From Wurfbainia villosa (taxonomy: Eukaryota; Streptophyta; Magnoliopsida; Zingiberales; Zingiberaceae): 64,000 nucleotides of DNA. The position numbers were made by a program, and so were the translations under genes. The DNA lies in assembly GCA_025175895.1 (NCBI GenBank), contig JAKLTH010000238.1, forward strand, positions 5,952,001 to 6,016,000, read 5' to 3'. Positions 11,032-21,572 of this stretch are shown one piece after another; the first letter of the stretch is position 1, and the number at the start of each line of letters is the position of its first letter. The notes below the pieces were generated by a model. The model saw nothing but the letters and a program-made list of their open reading frames with translations, did no database searches and had not been told where the DNA came from.

Positions 11032-12612
11032 TGTTAGGACCTATGCGCCCACTAGAGGGGGGGGGTGAATAGCGATTCGACGTTCTTGATGGAATTCATT
11101 CGCGTGCCTGCTATAAAGGTTAGTGTACGCAGTGGAAACAATAATGATAAAACAAATACACAACACAAGCAATACACGAGATATAACGTGATTCGGAATC
11201 TCAAGGTTCCTACTCCACGGGTTGGGCTCGTAAGAGCCTTAGCGATGCAAACACACACCACTAATCCAATAAACTCCTTCTCGACAACAAGTCGGAGGCG
11301 AAGAAACCTTATACAAAGATTACAACAGTAATACAATAAAAAAACAAGCAAATACAATAGAATGCAAGTAAAGAAAACATTACAAAGAGGTTTTAGATGC
11401 TTGCTTGTTTGGTTGCTTGAGCTGCACTTGGAGACCCTGAATTGCACCAATAAATCATCCCAAATTGCCTCAAGAAAACTTGGCCAAATCCCTCTCCACG
11501 AGCTGCTTTTATAACATGTATTTGGGCTGGATTTTGCCTAGCAGTCGACTGATCGAGACCATCAGTCGACTGCTCCTGTAGTCGTTGTCTCACAACGGCC
11601 CGAGCCAAGTTGGATAAGTTCCAACGAATAGACCATCGATCGACTGATCATATCCATCAGTCAACTGATCGAGTCATCACTCAACTATCAAACCCTAACA
11701 GTCGACTCGGAAACATTACGCTAGATAACCCGATAGCGATCGGTGATCTCCAAATCGATCGACTACTCGGGCCATCGATTCATCCCAATCGATTATCGAT
11801 TGCTAGGCCCTAAACTGTAGTCAAACACCAATCTACTCACATCATTCGACTGCTCTTAATATCAGTCAACTGATACACCTCAAACATGATATTTTATCCC
11901 AAGTATGATGCCCTCATACTTGCTAGACCATCCTTAGCCTAGACCTAAGTCTTCTAGTCATCTCCATCAGCCTCATGCCTATCGGATCCCAACAAGTCAT
12001 CAATGACTTGTTCATCCATACGCTAGCCTTCAGGTGCTTCCATCAGCTATTGTCATGCTAATGTGGTCTACACCGCCAAAGCACATTGGGCTTATGTTGC
12101 CAAGACTACCGCTTGGACTTTACGTTGTCAACCATTGGACTTATGCTGCCAAGACTCCACCCTTGGACTTTACACCGCCAATATCAACCCTTGGACTTTC
12201 CAAATGCCAAGTACCCATGACTTGGACTTTCACCGTCAAGACTACACCCTTGGACTTATGTGGCCAAGACTAAACCCTTGGACTTTCCATACCAACCCAA
12301 TGTTGGACTTTCCAAATGCTAAGACTCAAGCTTTGATTTTCCCGTGCCAAGACCCATGTTTGGACTTTCTATGCCAAGTACTTAAGACTTAGACTTTCCC
12401 ATTGTCAAGTGTCCCACTTGGGCTTCTCCATCATATGGTTAACCCCAAGTCAACTATACAGTTAAATAATGGTCAAATCATCATCAAATAGTTAATCATG
12501 ACCTTGGTCGATTGCACCAACAATCTCCCTAATAAATTGTCAAATATCAAAACACTACTCGAGTGAAACTCAAGTTCGGTCAATCATGACCTAGGCCGAT
12601 ACTGCACCAACA
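11032..12612 (-). mobile_element. Solo LTR, minus strand, private to copy A
   Basis: A perfect AATTC target duplication flanks it (11027-11031 and 12613-12617), and copy B has an uninterrupted GAATTC at the matching place near 49120. On its own strand it starts TGTTGGTGCAGTATCGG, has the AGTCCAAG minisatellite (12080-12400) and palindromes (11540-11880), and ends in a C run followed by TCTAG and GTCCTAACA. A second LTR-start-like junction (GATTGCACCAACAATCTCCC on the plus strand) lies about 80 bases inside its start. Confidence 0.9.
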
Positions 12613-14530
12613 AATTCCAACCGAATTGAGATCGGAATTGACCGCGGCACTGGCGACTGCAATTCAACCAGATTCTGGCCAGATTTTGATCGGAATTCGA
12701 TCACGATTTAGTCGGACTCTGGTGCCTATCAGACCGCGACTGTATTCCATTCAGAATCTGCCCATGGTTCGGTCGGCTGATAGGTTGGACTACGACGACA
12801 ACCGCGATGGATTCAAAGGTTATGCTATAGTACTCATCGGATAAGATGACACGGGTGGAACACTGTACATTTTTTATTTACTGTATAATCCCACGAATTA
12901 AACGGTGATCAACCACACTTTGAGCCATTTCATCTCCGTCTAATTCATGGTTCGGTCGGCTGATAGGTTGGACTACGACGACAACCGCGATGGATTCAAA
13001 GGTTATGCTATAGTACTCATCGGATAAGATGACACGGGTGGAACACTGTACATTTTTTATTTACTGTATAATCCCACAAATTAAACGGTGATCAACCACA
13101 CTTTGAGCCATTCCATCTCCGTCTAATTCACGGGATTACATAGTAAATAGAAAATGCTCATGCTCCCACCCGTGAAGTTCTTCTCCGATTAGTACTATAG
13201 TCAACTCCTGAATCTGTCGAGGTCACCGTCGTTATCGCATTTCGATTGATCGGATCGCGACTGATTTCCAATCGGATTGCGATCGAAATTGACCGTGATT
13301 GTAGCCACCAGCAGTTGCGACATTGGCGTCACAATTTAGTGGGATTCCATTTAGGGTCCGATCGACATCGGAGTCTGGTCAGACCACGGTCAGATTCCAA
13401 TCAAAGTGCAGCTGAAATTCGATTGAATTGTGACCGCTAGCATCGTGGTCACTGTTGATCGCAATTTGGTCAGAACCTAGCTGCGATCTGGTCGGGATCG
13501 GAGTTTAGTGAAATCGCGATCAGATACTAGCCAAAATCCACCACAATTATTGCCAATTGTTGTGGCATTGACGGCCATAATTCATCGAATTCCGATTGCA
13601 ATCTGGTCGGAATCCGACTGCTCATTACGGCGATGTCGAGTGGCTAAGGGGCAATGACAGTTCGACAGGAAAGAGTTACTGTGCACTCCCCCATTACTCA
13701 TTCCATGCGCAAAGACGAAAAATACACAGTAATTTCCATCACTATCCATCACAAATGTGCATTTCTCACGTGGATCACTCACTCGATGCCTGATCGAGCA
13801 CCGCCGTCGAGCGGTTGGAATCCGACTGTGGGCCAATCAATGTCGGACAACGGTCAAAATCCAATTGCATTGCGGCCGTTAGCATCCACAATCACGGTCG
13901 TTTCCGACTAGAATCCGACCGTGATCTGGTCGGGACCGATGTTCATCAGATTACGGTCGGATTCCAACCGAAAAATGCCACGATTGAGACGGCTAGCGAC
14001 CACAGCGATGGCAGCCGTAAATGCGGTCAGATTCCAACAGAATCCGACTACGGTTCGATCGGGCTCTGATCCCTACTAGATCGTGCCCGAATTTCGATCC
14101 GAAACGGTCACGATTGTGACCGCCAATGACTGCAGCGTTGGCGGCCGCAATTTGACCAGATTCCGATCGAAATTCGATCGGAATCCAACCATGGTTCAAC
14201 AGGAATCGGAGCTAGCCCAATCGGATCACGGTTGAATTCCGATCGAATTGCGGCCAGAAACGATCGCAATTGCGACTGCCAGCGGCCGCAACGCTGGCGA
14301 CCACAATTCGATCGAATTCCAACTAAAATCTTGTCAGAATTTGGTCGTGCTCGATCGGCCAATCGACTGGTTGCTAGTGACGAAGAAGATGACAGTGAAA
14401 TCACTATGTATTTTCTATTACTCTGCACCTCCGTTCGATCAGACGATGAAGAACAAGTTGTGCACGAGTCACGCATAGATTGTCGCGCATCATATCAAAA
14501 ACTATATATTTATTGCAAATACAACGTAAA
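12613..14530. repeat. GATCGG/AATTCGATC-rich degenerate repeat block (copy A)
   Basis: Words such as GATCGGAATT, CCGACTGCAATT and GGTCAGATTCC recur in both orientations throughout, related to the block at 556-2100. ORFs here overlap heavily on both strands and are compositional artefacts. The counterpart is about 49080-50640. It probably derives from an inverted-repeat DNA transposon, but no termini or target duplication could be fixed. Confidence 0.55.
12763..13130 (+). repeat. 183-bp tandem duplication within the GATCGG block
   Basis: The segment beginning CATGGTTCGGTCGGCTGA at 12763 repeats almost exactly at 12946. The sequence after it (13131-13215) is an inverted, diverged match to part of the unit (TAGTACTATAG against CTATAGTACTC), so the block has hairpin potential. 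Copy B has a single unit with a long TA tract instead. Confidence 0.85.
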
Positions 14531-15282
14531 TAATGGTTTTGAATAAAAAATTAATATTTAAAATTATTCAACTATAAATACTGATACATGAATTAGATTT
14601 ATAGAAGCAACTAAATTTAAAAAAAAAAGTTAATGAAGAAATTGTAATGAATTTTTAAGATTTAACTATAAATTTAAAAAAATCAATCAATCAATTGTGA
14701 TTGATTGATTAAAAATATTAACAGTATATACGAGTTGTATTGATTAAAAGGTACGTACCCCCTGATTTTTAAACACTGCTAAGATACCTTTCACTTGGAG
14801 GATAACCTTTTATCCTTATAAAAAAAAAGTCTCATTCCTTATTAAATCAGTTGTGAAATTTCTTTTAAGCCCTTTTTTTCTCTTTTAACAATATATCATT
14901 CATACTTGTTATAATATTATCTCATACATACTAGTTGTTTTTTGTGAAGTTCAAATTGCTTGGTTTGGATTTCGAGATGAAGATTAATGTACTCTAACAA
15001 TTGAAATCAAACATTTTGACTTAATTAAGCTACCAAATCAATAGAAAATGTCACCAAATCTGTCAATTATAAGAAATAAAAAAGTTCATTATATTCTATC
15101 AGAGTCGGCTCTGGGAGGGTCTCGTCCAGAGTTCAAAATTTAGTCTTAAAAAAAAATATAAAGGGGTCCAATTTTTATAAAAATAAAATATTCACTATTA
15201 AAAGGTCTCTTTTTATTGTTTTGTTTATGACCCATTAAAATTTTTATCATTCCAAAATCGCCTTTATATTTTATTAACAAAT
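14531..15282. other. AT-rich spacer upstream of tRNA-Thr (copy A)
   Basis: Conserved with 50629-51393 in copy B. It includes a short inverted repeat around CAATCAATCAATTGTGATTG near 14682. No coding sequence is recognised. Confidence 0.5.
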
Positions 15283-15356
15283 GCTTTCATAGCTCAGTTG
15301 ATTAGAGCACCCGTTTAGTAAGCGGGAGGTCTTGAGTTCAACTCTCAATGAAAGCA
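15283..15356 (+). tRNA. tRNA-Thr (anticodon AGT)
   Basis: The 74-nt sequence folds as a standard cloverleaf. The acceptor stem GCTTTCA (15283-15289) pairs with TGAAAGC (15349-15355), with A as discriminator. The D arm contains the A box TAGCTCAGTTG. The anticodon stem CCCGT/GCGGG closes the seven-base loop TTAGTAA, giving anticodon AGT. The T arm is TTGAG/CTCAA with loop TTCAACT. There is no intron. A CAA motif at 15278-15280 and a TTTT terminator at 15364-15367 fit plant RNA polymerase III genes. It delivers threonine for ACU-type codons. The copy B twin (51394-51465) is defective. Confidence 0.95.
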
Positions 15357-16190
15357 AATTAAATTTTGTGTGATATTTTATTTTTATACATAATTTAGGT
15401 GTCAGTTGCTCTCTCTAAAATCATCTAATGTTAAAGTCTTAAGTGGTGTTTGATTTGAGTGCAGGAATAGAAATGAGAATACAAATTAAATTTGGCAATT
15501 TATCAAGGGCGGTACGTGAAGTTTAGAATTGTTCAAACAACACCCCATACTTTCATATTTACCAAATGACGATGCACTTAATTCTCTTTTTATCCCTTCC
15601 GCCAAACAGACCTACAATTTAATGCTGAGAGAGAATTTACATGCATCCGAGTCACAACTAGAAATCCCGAGCCATCCAAACGTCACTTCCACCCGCATGG
15701 GAGCCCCCTGCTTTCCATACTGTTGATGAGCACCACACGCAGGTTTCCCCCGTAAATCAACTGAGCAAAACATTTTTGATGAAATGCTAGTAGAAACTCT
15801 GAAAGTCTAGATATTGTCAACGACAACACTTCTCCAAAGAATATCTGGGTAGGGTTTTCAGAAGTTGGCGCAGCTCATTCGCCATGTGCTTCACATAATA
15901 TTATCATGTATGTATGTGTTTTTCTACTTGAGACTGCTATGAGGTTAATAAATACATTGTAGAAGGTTGTATATCCAAGTTTGTCATGTACTCATAAATA
16001 TGAGGTAGGAATTTCATATCAAAATTTGGCATGCACCCATAATTGCGATGTAGGAGGTTCATAACCAAGTTTTGTCGATACCTAAATAAAATCCACCTAA
16101 CTTAAAAGGTGATGCTTTGATTTAAATCTCAGGACTACTGAAGTTCCCTGATTGATATTCTCAGTACTAGGAGATTGAATCTATCCGAGA
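15357..16190. other. Spacer after tRNA-Thr; copy A homology ends near 15460
   Basis: The first 100 bases match the tandem repeat after the copy B tRNA. Beyond 15460 the sequence is unique in the window. A TGGTGTTTGATTTGAG motif near 15450 and CCGCCAAACAGAC near 15600 could be ends of a small inverted-repeat element, which is unproven. Around 15940-16060 there are loosely repeated phrases (CATGTACTCATAAAT, GCACCCATAATTG). No gene is recognised. Confidence 0.45.
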
Positions 16191-16194
16191 TAGT

Positions 16195-17815
16195 AGGTGG
16201 TGCTGGGAATTTCATTCCCAGCACCACAGTGTCCCTCAAATTTAAAATCCCAACACCAGGAGAGATTGAAGCTAGCCAGGAAAAAAAGTGATGCTGGGAA
16301 TTTAAATCCCAACAACATCGTGGTCCTGGGATTCAAATTCCCAGCACCATTAGGGTTCAAGCAATTCGGGATAAAAGATGGTGCTGGAAATTGAAATTCT
16401 GTCACCATCGTGGTCCTGAGAATAAAACTCCCAGTACCATGGAGGTTCAACAATTCGGGATAAAAGGTGGTGCTGGGAATTGAAATCCCGGCACCACCGT
16501 CGTCCTAGGATTTAAACTCCCAACACCATGGAGGTTCAAGCAGTTCGAGATAAAAGGTAGTGTTGGGAATTGAAATCCCAACGCCACCGTTGTCCTGGGA
16601 TTCAAACTCCCAGCACCAGACAGATTGAACTTGGCCGAGAGAAAATGTGTTGTTAATTCAAATTCCCGTAACACCGTGGTCTTAAGATTCAAACTCCTAG
16701 CAACGCCATGGGGTGCTGGGAATGTAATTCTCAGCACCAGGGAGATTTAAGTTACCGAGATGAAAGGTGGTGCTGGAAATTGAAACACCAGCAACACTGT
16801 GATCTTGCGATTAAAATTCCCAATACCATAGAGATTGAACTGGTCGAGATAAATGGTGGTGCTGGAAATTTATATCTCAGCACCACCGTGGTCTTGGGAT
16901 TCAAACTCCCAGCAATACCATGGGGTGTTGGGAATTACATTCCCAGCACCAAGGATATTTAACTTGCCGAGATGAAAGGTGGTGTTGGGAATTGAAACCC
17001 CAGCAATACTGTGGTCCTGCGATTAAAACTCCCAACGCCATGGAGATTGAACTGGTCGAGATAAATGGTGGTACTGAGAATTTATTTCCTAGCACCACCA
17101 TGGTCCTGAGATTCAAAGTCCCAGCAACACCATGGGGTGCTGGGAATTACATTCTCAGCACTAGGGAGATTTAAGTTGCTAAGATGAAAGGTGGTGTTGG
17201 GAATTGAAACCCCAGCAACACTGTGATCCTGCGATTAAAACTCCCAGCAGGAGATTGAACTGGTCGAGATAAATGGTGGTACTGGGAATTTATGTCTCAG
17301 CACCACCGTGGTCTTGGGATTCAAACTCCCAACAACACCATGGGATGCTGGGAATTATATTCCCATCACAGGAAGATTTAAGTTGCCGAGATGAAAGGTG
17401 GTGCTGGGAATTGAAACCCCAGCAACACTGTGGTTCTGCGATTAAAACTCTCAGCACCATGAAAATTGAACTGGTCGAGATAAATGATGTTGCTGGGAAT
17501 TTATATCCCAGCACCACCGTGGTCCTGAGATTCAAACACCCAGCAACACCATGGGATGCTGGGAATTACATTCCCAACTCCAGGGAGATTTAAGTTGTCG
17601 AGATGAAAGGTGGTACTAGGAATTGAAACCCTAGCAACACTGTGGTCTTGCGATTAAAACTTCCAGCACCATAGAGATTGAACTGGTCGAGATAAATGGT
17701 GGTGCTGGGAATTTATATCCCAGCATCATCGTGGTCATGGGATTCAAACTCCTAGCACCATAGAGATGGAACTTGACTGAGATAAATGGTGGTGCTGGCA
17801 ATTTATATTAGAGAT
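16195..17815. repeat. Hairpin-forming minisatellite with 210-bp higher-order repeat
   Basis: Units of about 90 bp each contain an inverted repeat of the type GGTGCTGGGAATT..AATCCCAGCACC. From about 16700 the array shifts to a higher-order period of about 210 bp, marked by CCATGGG(G/A)TG at 16709, 16919, 17131, 17340 and 17550. Each higher-order unit joins three hairpin modules with spacers such as GATTGAACTGGTCGAGATAA. Overlapping short ORFs on both strands arise from the repeats. The array lies upstream of the Mutator-like transposase fragment. Confidence 0.9.
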
Positions 17816-18330
17816 AAATAAAGTCCTCTAGGCGAATGGAGTGGAAGCGTGACCTAAACTATCGTCCTCCACCTTTCCTTAGGCTCCCAAACCATAGTTC
17901 TAAACATTCATGCTCTGTGCCAACATTCAGACGAGTGTTTCAATTGGCATGCACCCATAACTGCTGGCAGGAGTGTTGGAACTAAGTATCCCTCTGTGCA
18001 TAAATCTTGTAAATGTCTTCCTCTTCCATTCCATATCGACTGTTCCTAATTTCAAAATCTCTAGGTCCATCAATGGGTTTCGGTCAAAATCCATTGATGG
18101 CCCTATCCAACTCAAATTTATAGGTTAGTGAAGTGCATAATTAAGAAATCTAACCCTAAACTCTCATCCTCCACTTGTCCTTAACCTTCTAAACCCTAGT
18201 TAAAAAAATTCAGCCTACGTTCCAGTATTGTTATCACACTATATATAATTATTTTGATTTTAAAAACCTTTGCAGGGATAGCCCGCTTCCTGATGAAGTG
18301 TTCTCATTTTTGGAAATAATTGAATAAAAT
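17816..18330 (+). other. Transition from minisatellite to transposase fragment
   Basis: No intact gene. The phrase GCACCCATAA repeats one seen near 16030, so the flanks of the minisatellite share sequence. A pyrimidine-rich stretch ending TTTGCAG at about 18273 and an AG near 18336 could be intron acceptors for the downstream transposase reading frame; splicing is not demonstrated. Confidence 0.4.
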
Positions 18331-18918
18331 TTGAAGGATAAAGAGTTAGATGATCAAGACTCCATAAATGTGTCCCCAAGTAATATTTCATCTTCATCTC
18401 ACTTTATTGATGTGAGGAATAGAATTACCAGCGATCAACACTTTGATATAAATAGAGAAGCTTCTTCCATACTCGAAGAAGAGTTTGTCACTACTACTAC
18501 AGTAGTTGATGAATATTTTGAAGAAACTTGGAGTGAAGAGGAGGTAAGTGATATAAAAGTGATTGAACAGTTAGAATATACAAATTCTTCGGAAGAATTC
18601 TTAGCTGATGATATCCAACATGAAGAAGGTGAGTTAAACCCAGATCAGTACAGTGACTTAGAGGAAGTGTTCCCAATTACTGATGATCCCTATGTTTTAA
18701 ATCCACGAATAACCCAATTAGCAGCTGTCAGTTCATCATATCCAAATGAATTTTTTACTGGACAAGTTTTTTCCTCCCGACAAGAGTTTAAAGATGCACT
18801 AATAAGGCATGTGATGCTAAAAAACTTCATATACAAGCCAGTTGACACCAGACTTAATAGAATTAAAGTTATTTGCTTCAATCAACCATGTTCATGGAGA
18901 TTAGTTGCAAGTGGAGAC
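18331..18918 (+). pseudogene. Mutator-like (MULE) transposase N-terminus, interrupted
   Basis: The open frame has an acidic N-terminal part (many E, D and S) followed at about residues 138-196 by a MuDR-type N-terminal DNA-binding region: FFTGQVFSSRQEFKDAL, a basic stretch, then a CxxPC-like pair and WRLVASGD. In the family this region precedes the DDE catalytic domain and a SWIM zinc finger, neither of which is in the window. The frame lacks an ATG start and has a stop just upstream, so earlier exons are likely missing or spliced. At 18919 an LTR retrotransposon interrupts it after the codons for GD. The frame resumes for about eight bases at 25870 before another LTR begins at 25878. It is a fragment of a class II transposon gene and cannot make active transposase. 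Confidence 0.7.
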
Positions 18919-20487
18919 TGTTAGTGCAATCAACTCAGGTCATGATTGACCACACTCGAGTGGAACTCGAGTAGAGTTTTGATGTTCGACAATAGTTCAC
19001 AATGTGGTGTGACCACATGACTAGTGGATGGTATGGGACATCCAAGGTCATATGAGGAAGACTATTGGAGAAGTCCAAGTTTGGTGACTTGGCAAGGAGA
19101 AGTCCAAGTATGGATACTTGGCAAGGGAAAATCCAAGTCGGTCAAGGGAGACCGGACACTTGGTGTAGGAAAAACCAATGGGGAGTCAGTGAATAAAGTC
19201 CCAGACGAGGAGTCTTGGCAGTGAAGTCCCGAAGGTGACGCCTCTTGGCAGTGAAGTCCTAGATGAGGAGTCTTGCCAGTGAAGTCTCAGAGGCAAGGCC
19301 TCTTGGTAGTGAAGTCCTAGACGAGGAGTCTTGGCAAAGGAAGACCCGGCTGATCAGGGAGATCAAGCTTGACAAAAGGGAAGTCCTGGAGACGAGGTCT
19401 CTTGGCAAAGGTAGATCCGAGAGCATGACGATAGCCGATGGAAGCACTTGAAGGCAAGTGCAAGGATGAAGAGTCATGGACTCGAGGGATCCGGGAGGCG
19501 TGAGGCTGATGAAAGTGGGTTGAAGGCTTAGGCCTAGGCTTAGGGTGAGTATCAAGTATGAAGGGATCATACTTGGGGTGTTAAACCTCATTGTAGAGGT
19601 ATAATAGTCGACTGCTAGGTTGGATCAGTCTACTGGGCTTCGTTTGTAGGCAAAGAGAAGCAAGCTAGGCTCAACCAGCGCCTCGACTGGAGTATCAGTC
19701 GAGGCAGCGCCTCGATTGGAGGTGGCGACTGGTGCCTCAACTCGAAGATCTAGAAGGAGGCTCAGAGACGAGGCATGCTCGACCGGCGCCTCGACTGGAG
19801 GACGCGACTGGTGCCTCAACTGATTTCAACAAAGGTATGAAGACGACGACACAAAAGCAAGGTGGCTCGACTGGCGCCTCGACTGAGGTCGCAATCGAGG
19901 CGGCACCTCGACTGCGAAATGACCATTGCGCTCAGAAGGCTTCAACGCAGATCTATAAGAAGGGGCTTTTAGGGCTTCTTCAGATACGATTCTTGCACAG
20001 ATCTCTTGGAGGTTTTAGGGGGGATTTGAAGAGAGGTGCTGCTTCATTTCAGGGCCTTCAAAGTCATTTCAAAGCGATCTACGAGCAAGCATTCAAAAGC
20101 CCTAAATCTGTAACGTGTGTTCATTTGCTTTTGTATTTGTTGTATTTGCTAGTTTTATTCCGTTCTTATTATTGTAAGGGCCTTGTGAGAGGTTCCTCCA
20201 CCTCCGGTGTGTTCACCGAGAAGGAGAAGTGATATAGTGGTGGTGTGCATCACTAGAGTCTGCTAGGGCTCGCTCGTGGAGTAGGAACTAGGGTTCCGAA
20301 CCACGTAAAATCCTCATGTTGTGCTTGCTGTATGTTTTGTATGTGTATCTATATTTGTATTTGTGTTTCCACTACGTACTAACAATTGTAGACAAGCACG
20401 ACGATTGAAATCCATCAACGAATCGAAGAATCGATGCGTAAAGCTATTCACCCCCCCCCCCCTCTAGCGACGCCAACGGTCCTAACA
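18919..20487 (+). repeat. 5' LTR of element 1
   Basis: Runs from TGTTAGTGCAATC to CGGTCCTAACA. It has the internal minisatellite GAAGTCC..CTTGGCA (19080-19430), CTCGACTGG-type motifs in place of GTCGACTG (19600-19910), TATAAGA at 19954-19960, the CTCCACCTCCG block near 20195 and a C run near 20450. Confidence 0.92.
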
Positions 20488-20489
20488 AG

Positions 20490-20501
20490 TGATATTAGAG
20501 C
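20490..20501 (+). other. Primer-binding site of element 1
   Basis: TGATATTAGAGC lies two bases after the 5' LTR. It matches the plant initiator Met-tRNA complement TGGTATCAGAGC with two transition differences. Confidence 0.75.
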
Positions 20502-20591
20502 AAGGTTTTGCTCTAAGAAGAAGAAGACGCACCAATATCAACATGTGGTCTTCATTCGGACTAATCGCCGAGGGAGCTAAAGCTAGAGAAG

Positions 20592-21572
20592 ATGGAATTT
20601 GAGGATGGATTTGGACATGACGTTCAATTTCCACCGCCATATGGTTTCGGAGGATTTGCTCAATGGAAGACGATGACAGAATTCTTCTTCCAAATGAACA
20701 TAGAGGAGTGGTTTGCACTAACCGAAGGGTTCAAGACTCCAACGGACAAAAAGGGACAAGCTCTAGACCGGAGTAAATGGACTGAGGGGGAAGTCCAAAG
20801 ATTTGAGGCAAATGAGAAGGTATTGGATATTTTAGTTAATTTAATACCTAACAATGCTTTGTGTGATTTAGGGAAGTTCATGGATGCAAAAGAATTATGG
20901 GGAAAGCTTGCTGAGCTCAATGGTGAAACTTCCATGATTCAAGAAGATGAGGAAAAATCTGAAGGTTTGAAATGTTCATCGTCTCAAGTGAGTAAAGATC
21001 CGGAAGATGATAGTTGTTCACCATCTGAAGAGGAAATTATGGAAACCTCCATGCCAAGGATTGAGGGGGAGGTTAAATCTTCAACCCCGGAGAAAGAGCA
21101 AGAGGAGCCTTCTACCTCGGGGAGAAATGAAGAAGAAGTCCAAAAGTCTCCAATCACTCAAAAAGGTATCTTAAATTCAATTGTTAAGGATAAAAATCAT
21201 ATAACATGTTTTGAGTGTAAGAAAGTAGGATACTATAAGAGTAAATGCCCAAAGGAGGTTAAGAAAAGTCAACCGACACCAAAACCTCAAGAAAAGTCAA
21301 AGGATGCCGATGTCCCAATCAAGAAAAGCAAAGAGCACATTGTGTGTTTCAAGTGCAATCAACGGGGACACTACCGAAGTCAATGCCCTAAGGGGAAGAA
21401 GAAAGGGCAAGAGGGAGCATCACATGTAGGGGGAGCCTCCAAGGCAATCCCTAAGATATATTTTAGTCATGCACTTTCAAATTTTAATATCAAAAGCATG
21501 CTAGAAATAATATTAATTCACTTGCAATTGTTCATGAGAGGCATGCTAAAAATAACAAGTTTTATTGTTTAG
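20592..21572 (+). CDS. Gag of element 1 (copia-type), frameshifted at its end
   Basis: The ATG at 20592 opens a 326-codon frame. Residues 15-110 resemble the N-terminal gag domain of plant copia elements (PPYGFGGFAQWK, then MDAKELWGKLAEL). A Ser/Glu-rich linker follows (about 115-190), then two CCHC-type knuckles. In the first (206-219) tyrosine stands at the histidine position; the second (252-265) is canonical C-X2-C-X4-H-X4-C. Gag should form the particle and bind element RNA. Compared with element 2, one A is missing from the A run at 21492-21495. The reading frame then leaves the family frame and the last 26 or so residues are out-of-frame sequence. No pol follows. Confidence 0.85.
   Translation: MEFEDGFGHDVQFPPPYGFGGFAQWKTMTEFFFQMNIEEWFALTEGFKTPTDKKGQALDRSKWTEGEVQRFEANEKVLDILVNLIPNNALCDLGKFMDAKELWGKLAELNGETSMIQEDEEKSEGLKCSSSQVSKDPEDDSCSPSEEEIMETSMPRIEGEVKSSTPEKEQEEPSTSGRNEEEVQKSPITQKGILNSIVKDKNHITCFECKKVGYYKSKCPKEVKKSQPTPKPQEKSKDADVPIKKSKEHIVCFKCNQRGHYRSQCPKGKKKGQEGASHVGGASKAIPKIYFSHALSNFNIKSMLEIILIHLQLFMRGMLKITSFIV

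Larger units (their letters stand above)
1..15460. repeat. Segmental duplication, copy A
   Basis: This whole stretch reappears in the same orientation at 32127-51985. Anchors include the gag tail at 1-60 against 32127-32190, the shared solo LTRs (3817, 5808 and 9746 against 38027, 44760 and 46789) and the tRNA-Thr at 15283 against 51394. Collinearity stops near 15460, where copy B turns into gypsy-type LTR sequence. Copy A lacks the P450 block of copy B and carries private solo LTRs at 6386-8289 and 11032-12612. The left end is set by the window edge, so the real unit may be longer. Confidence 0.9.

Noticed and set aside
16181..17593. Several ORFs of 65-106 codons over the minisatellite
   Set aside because: They occur on both strands and in several frames with a 90/210-bp periodicity; they are products of the repeat sequence.
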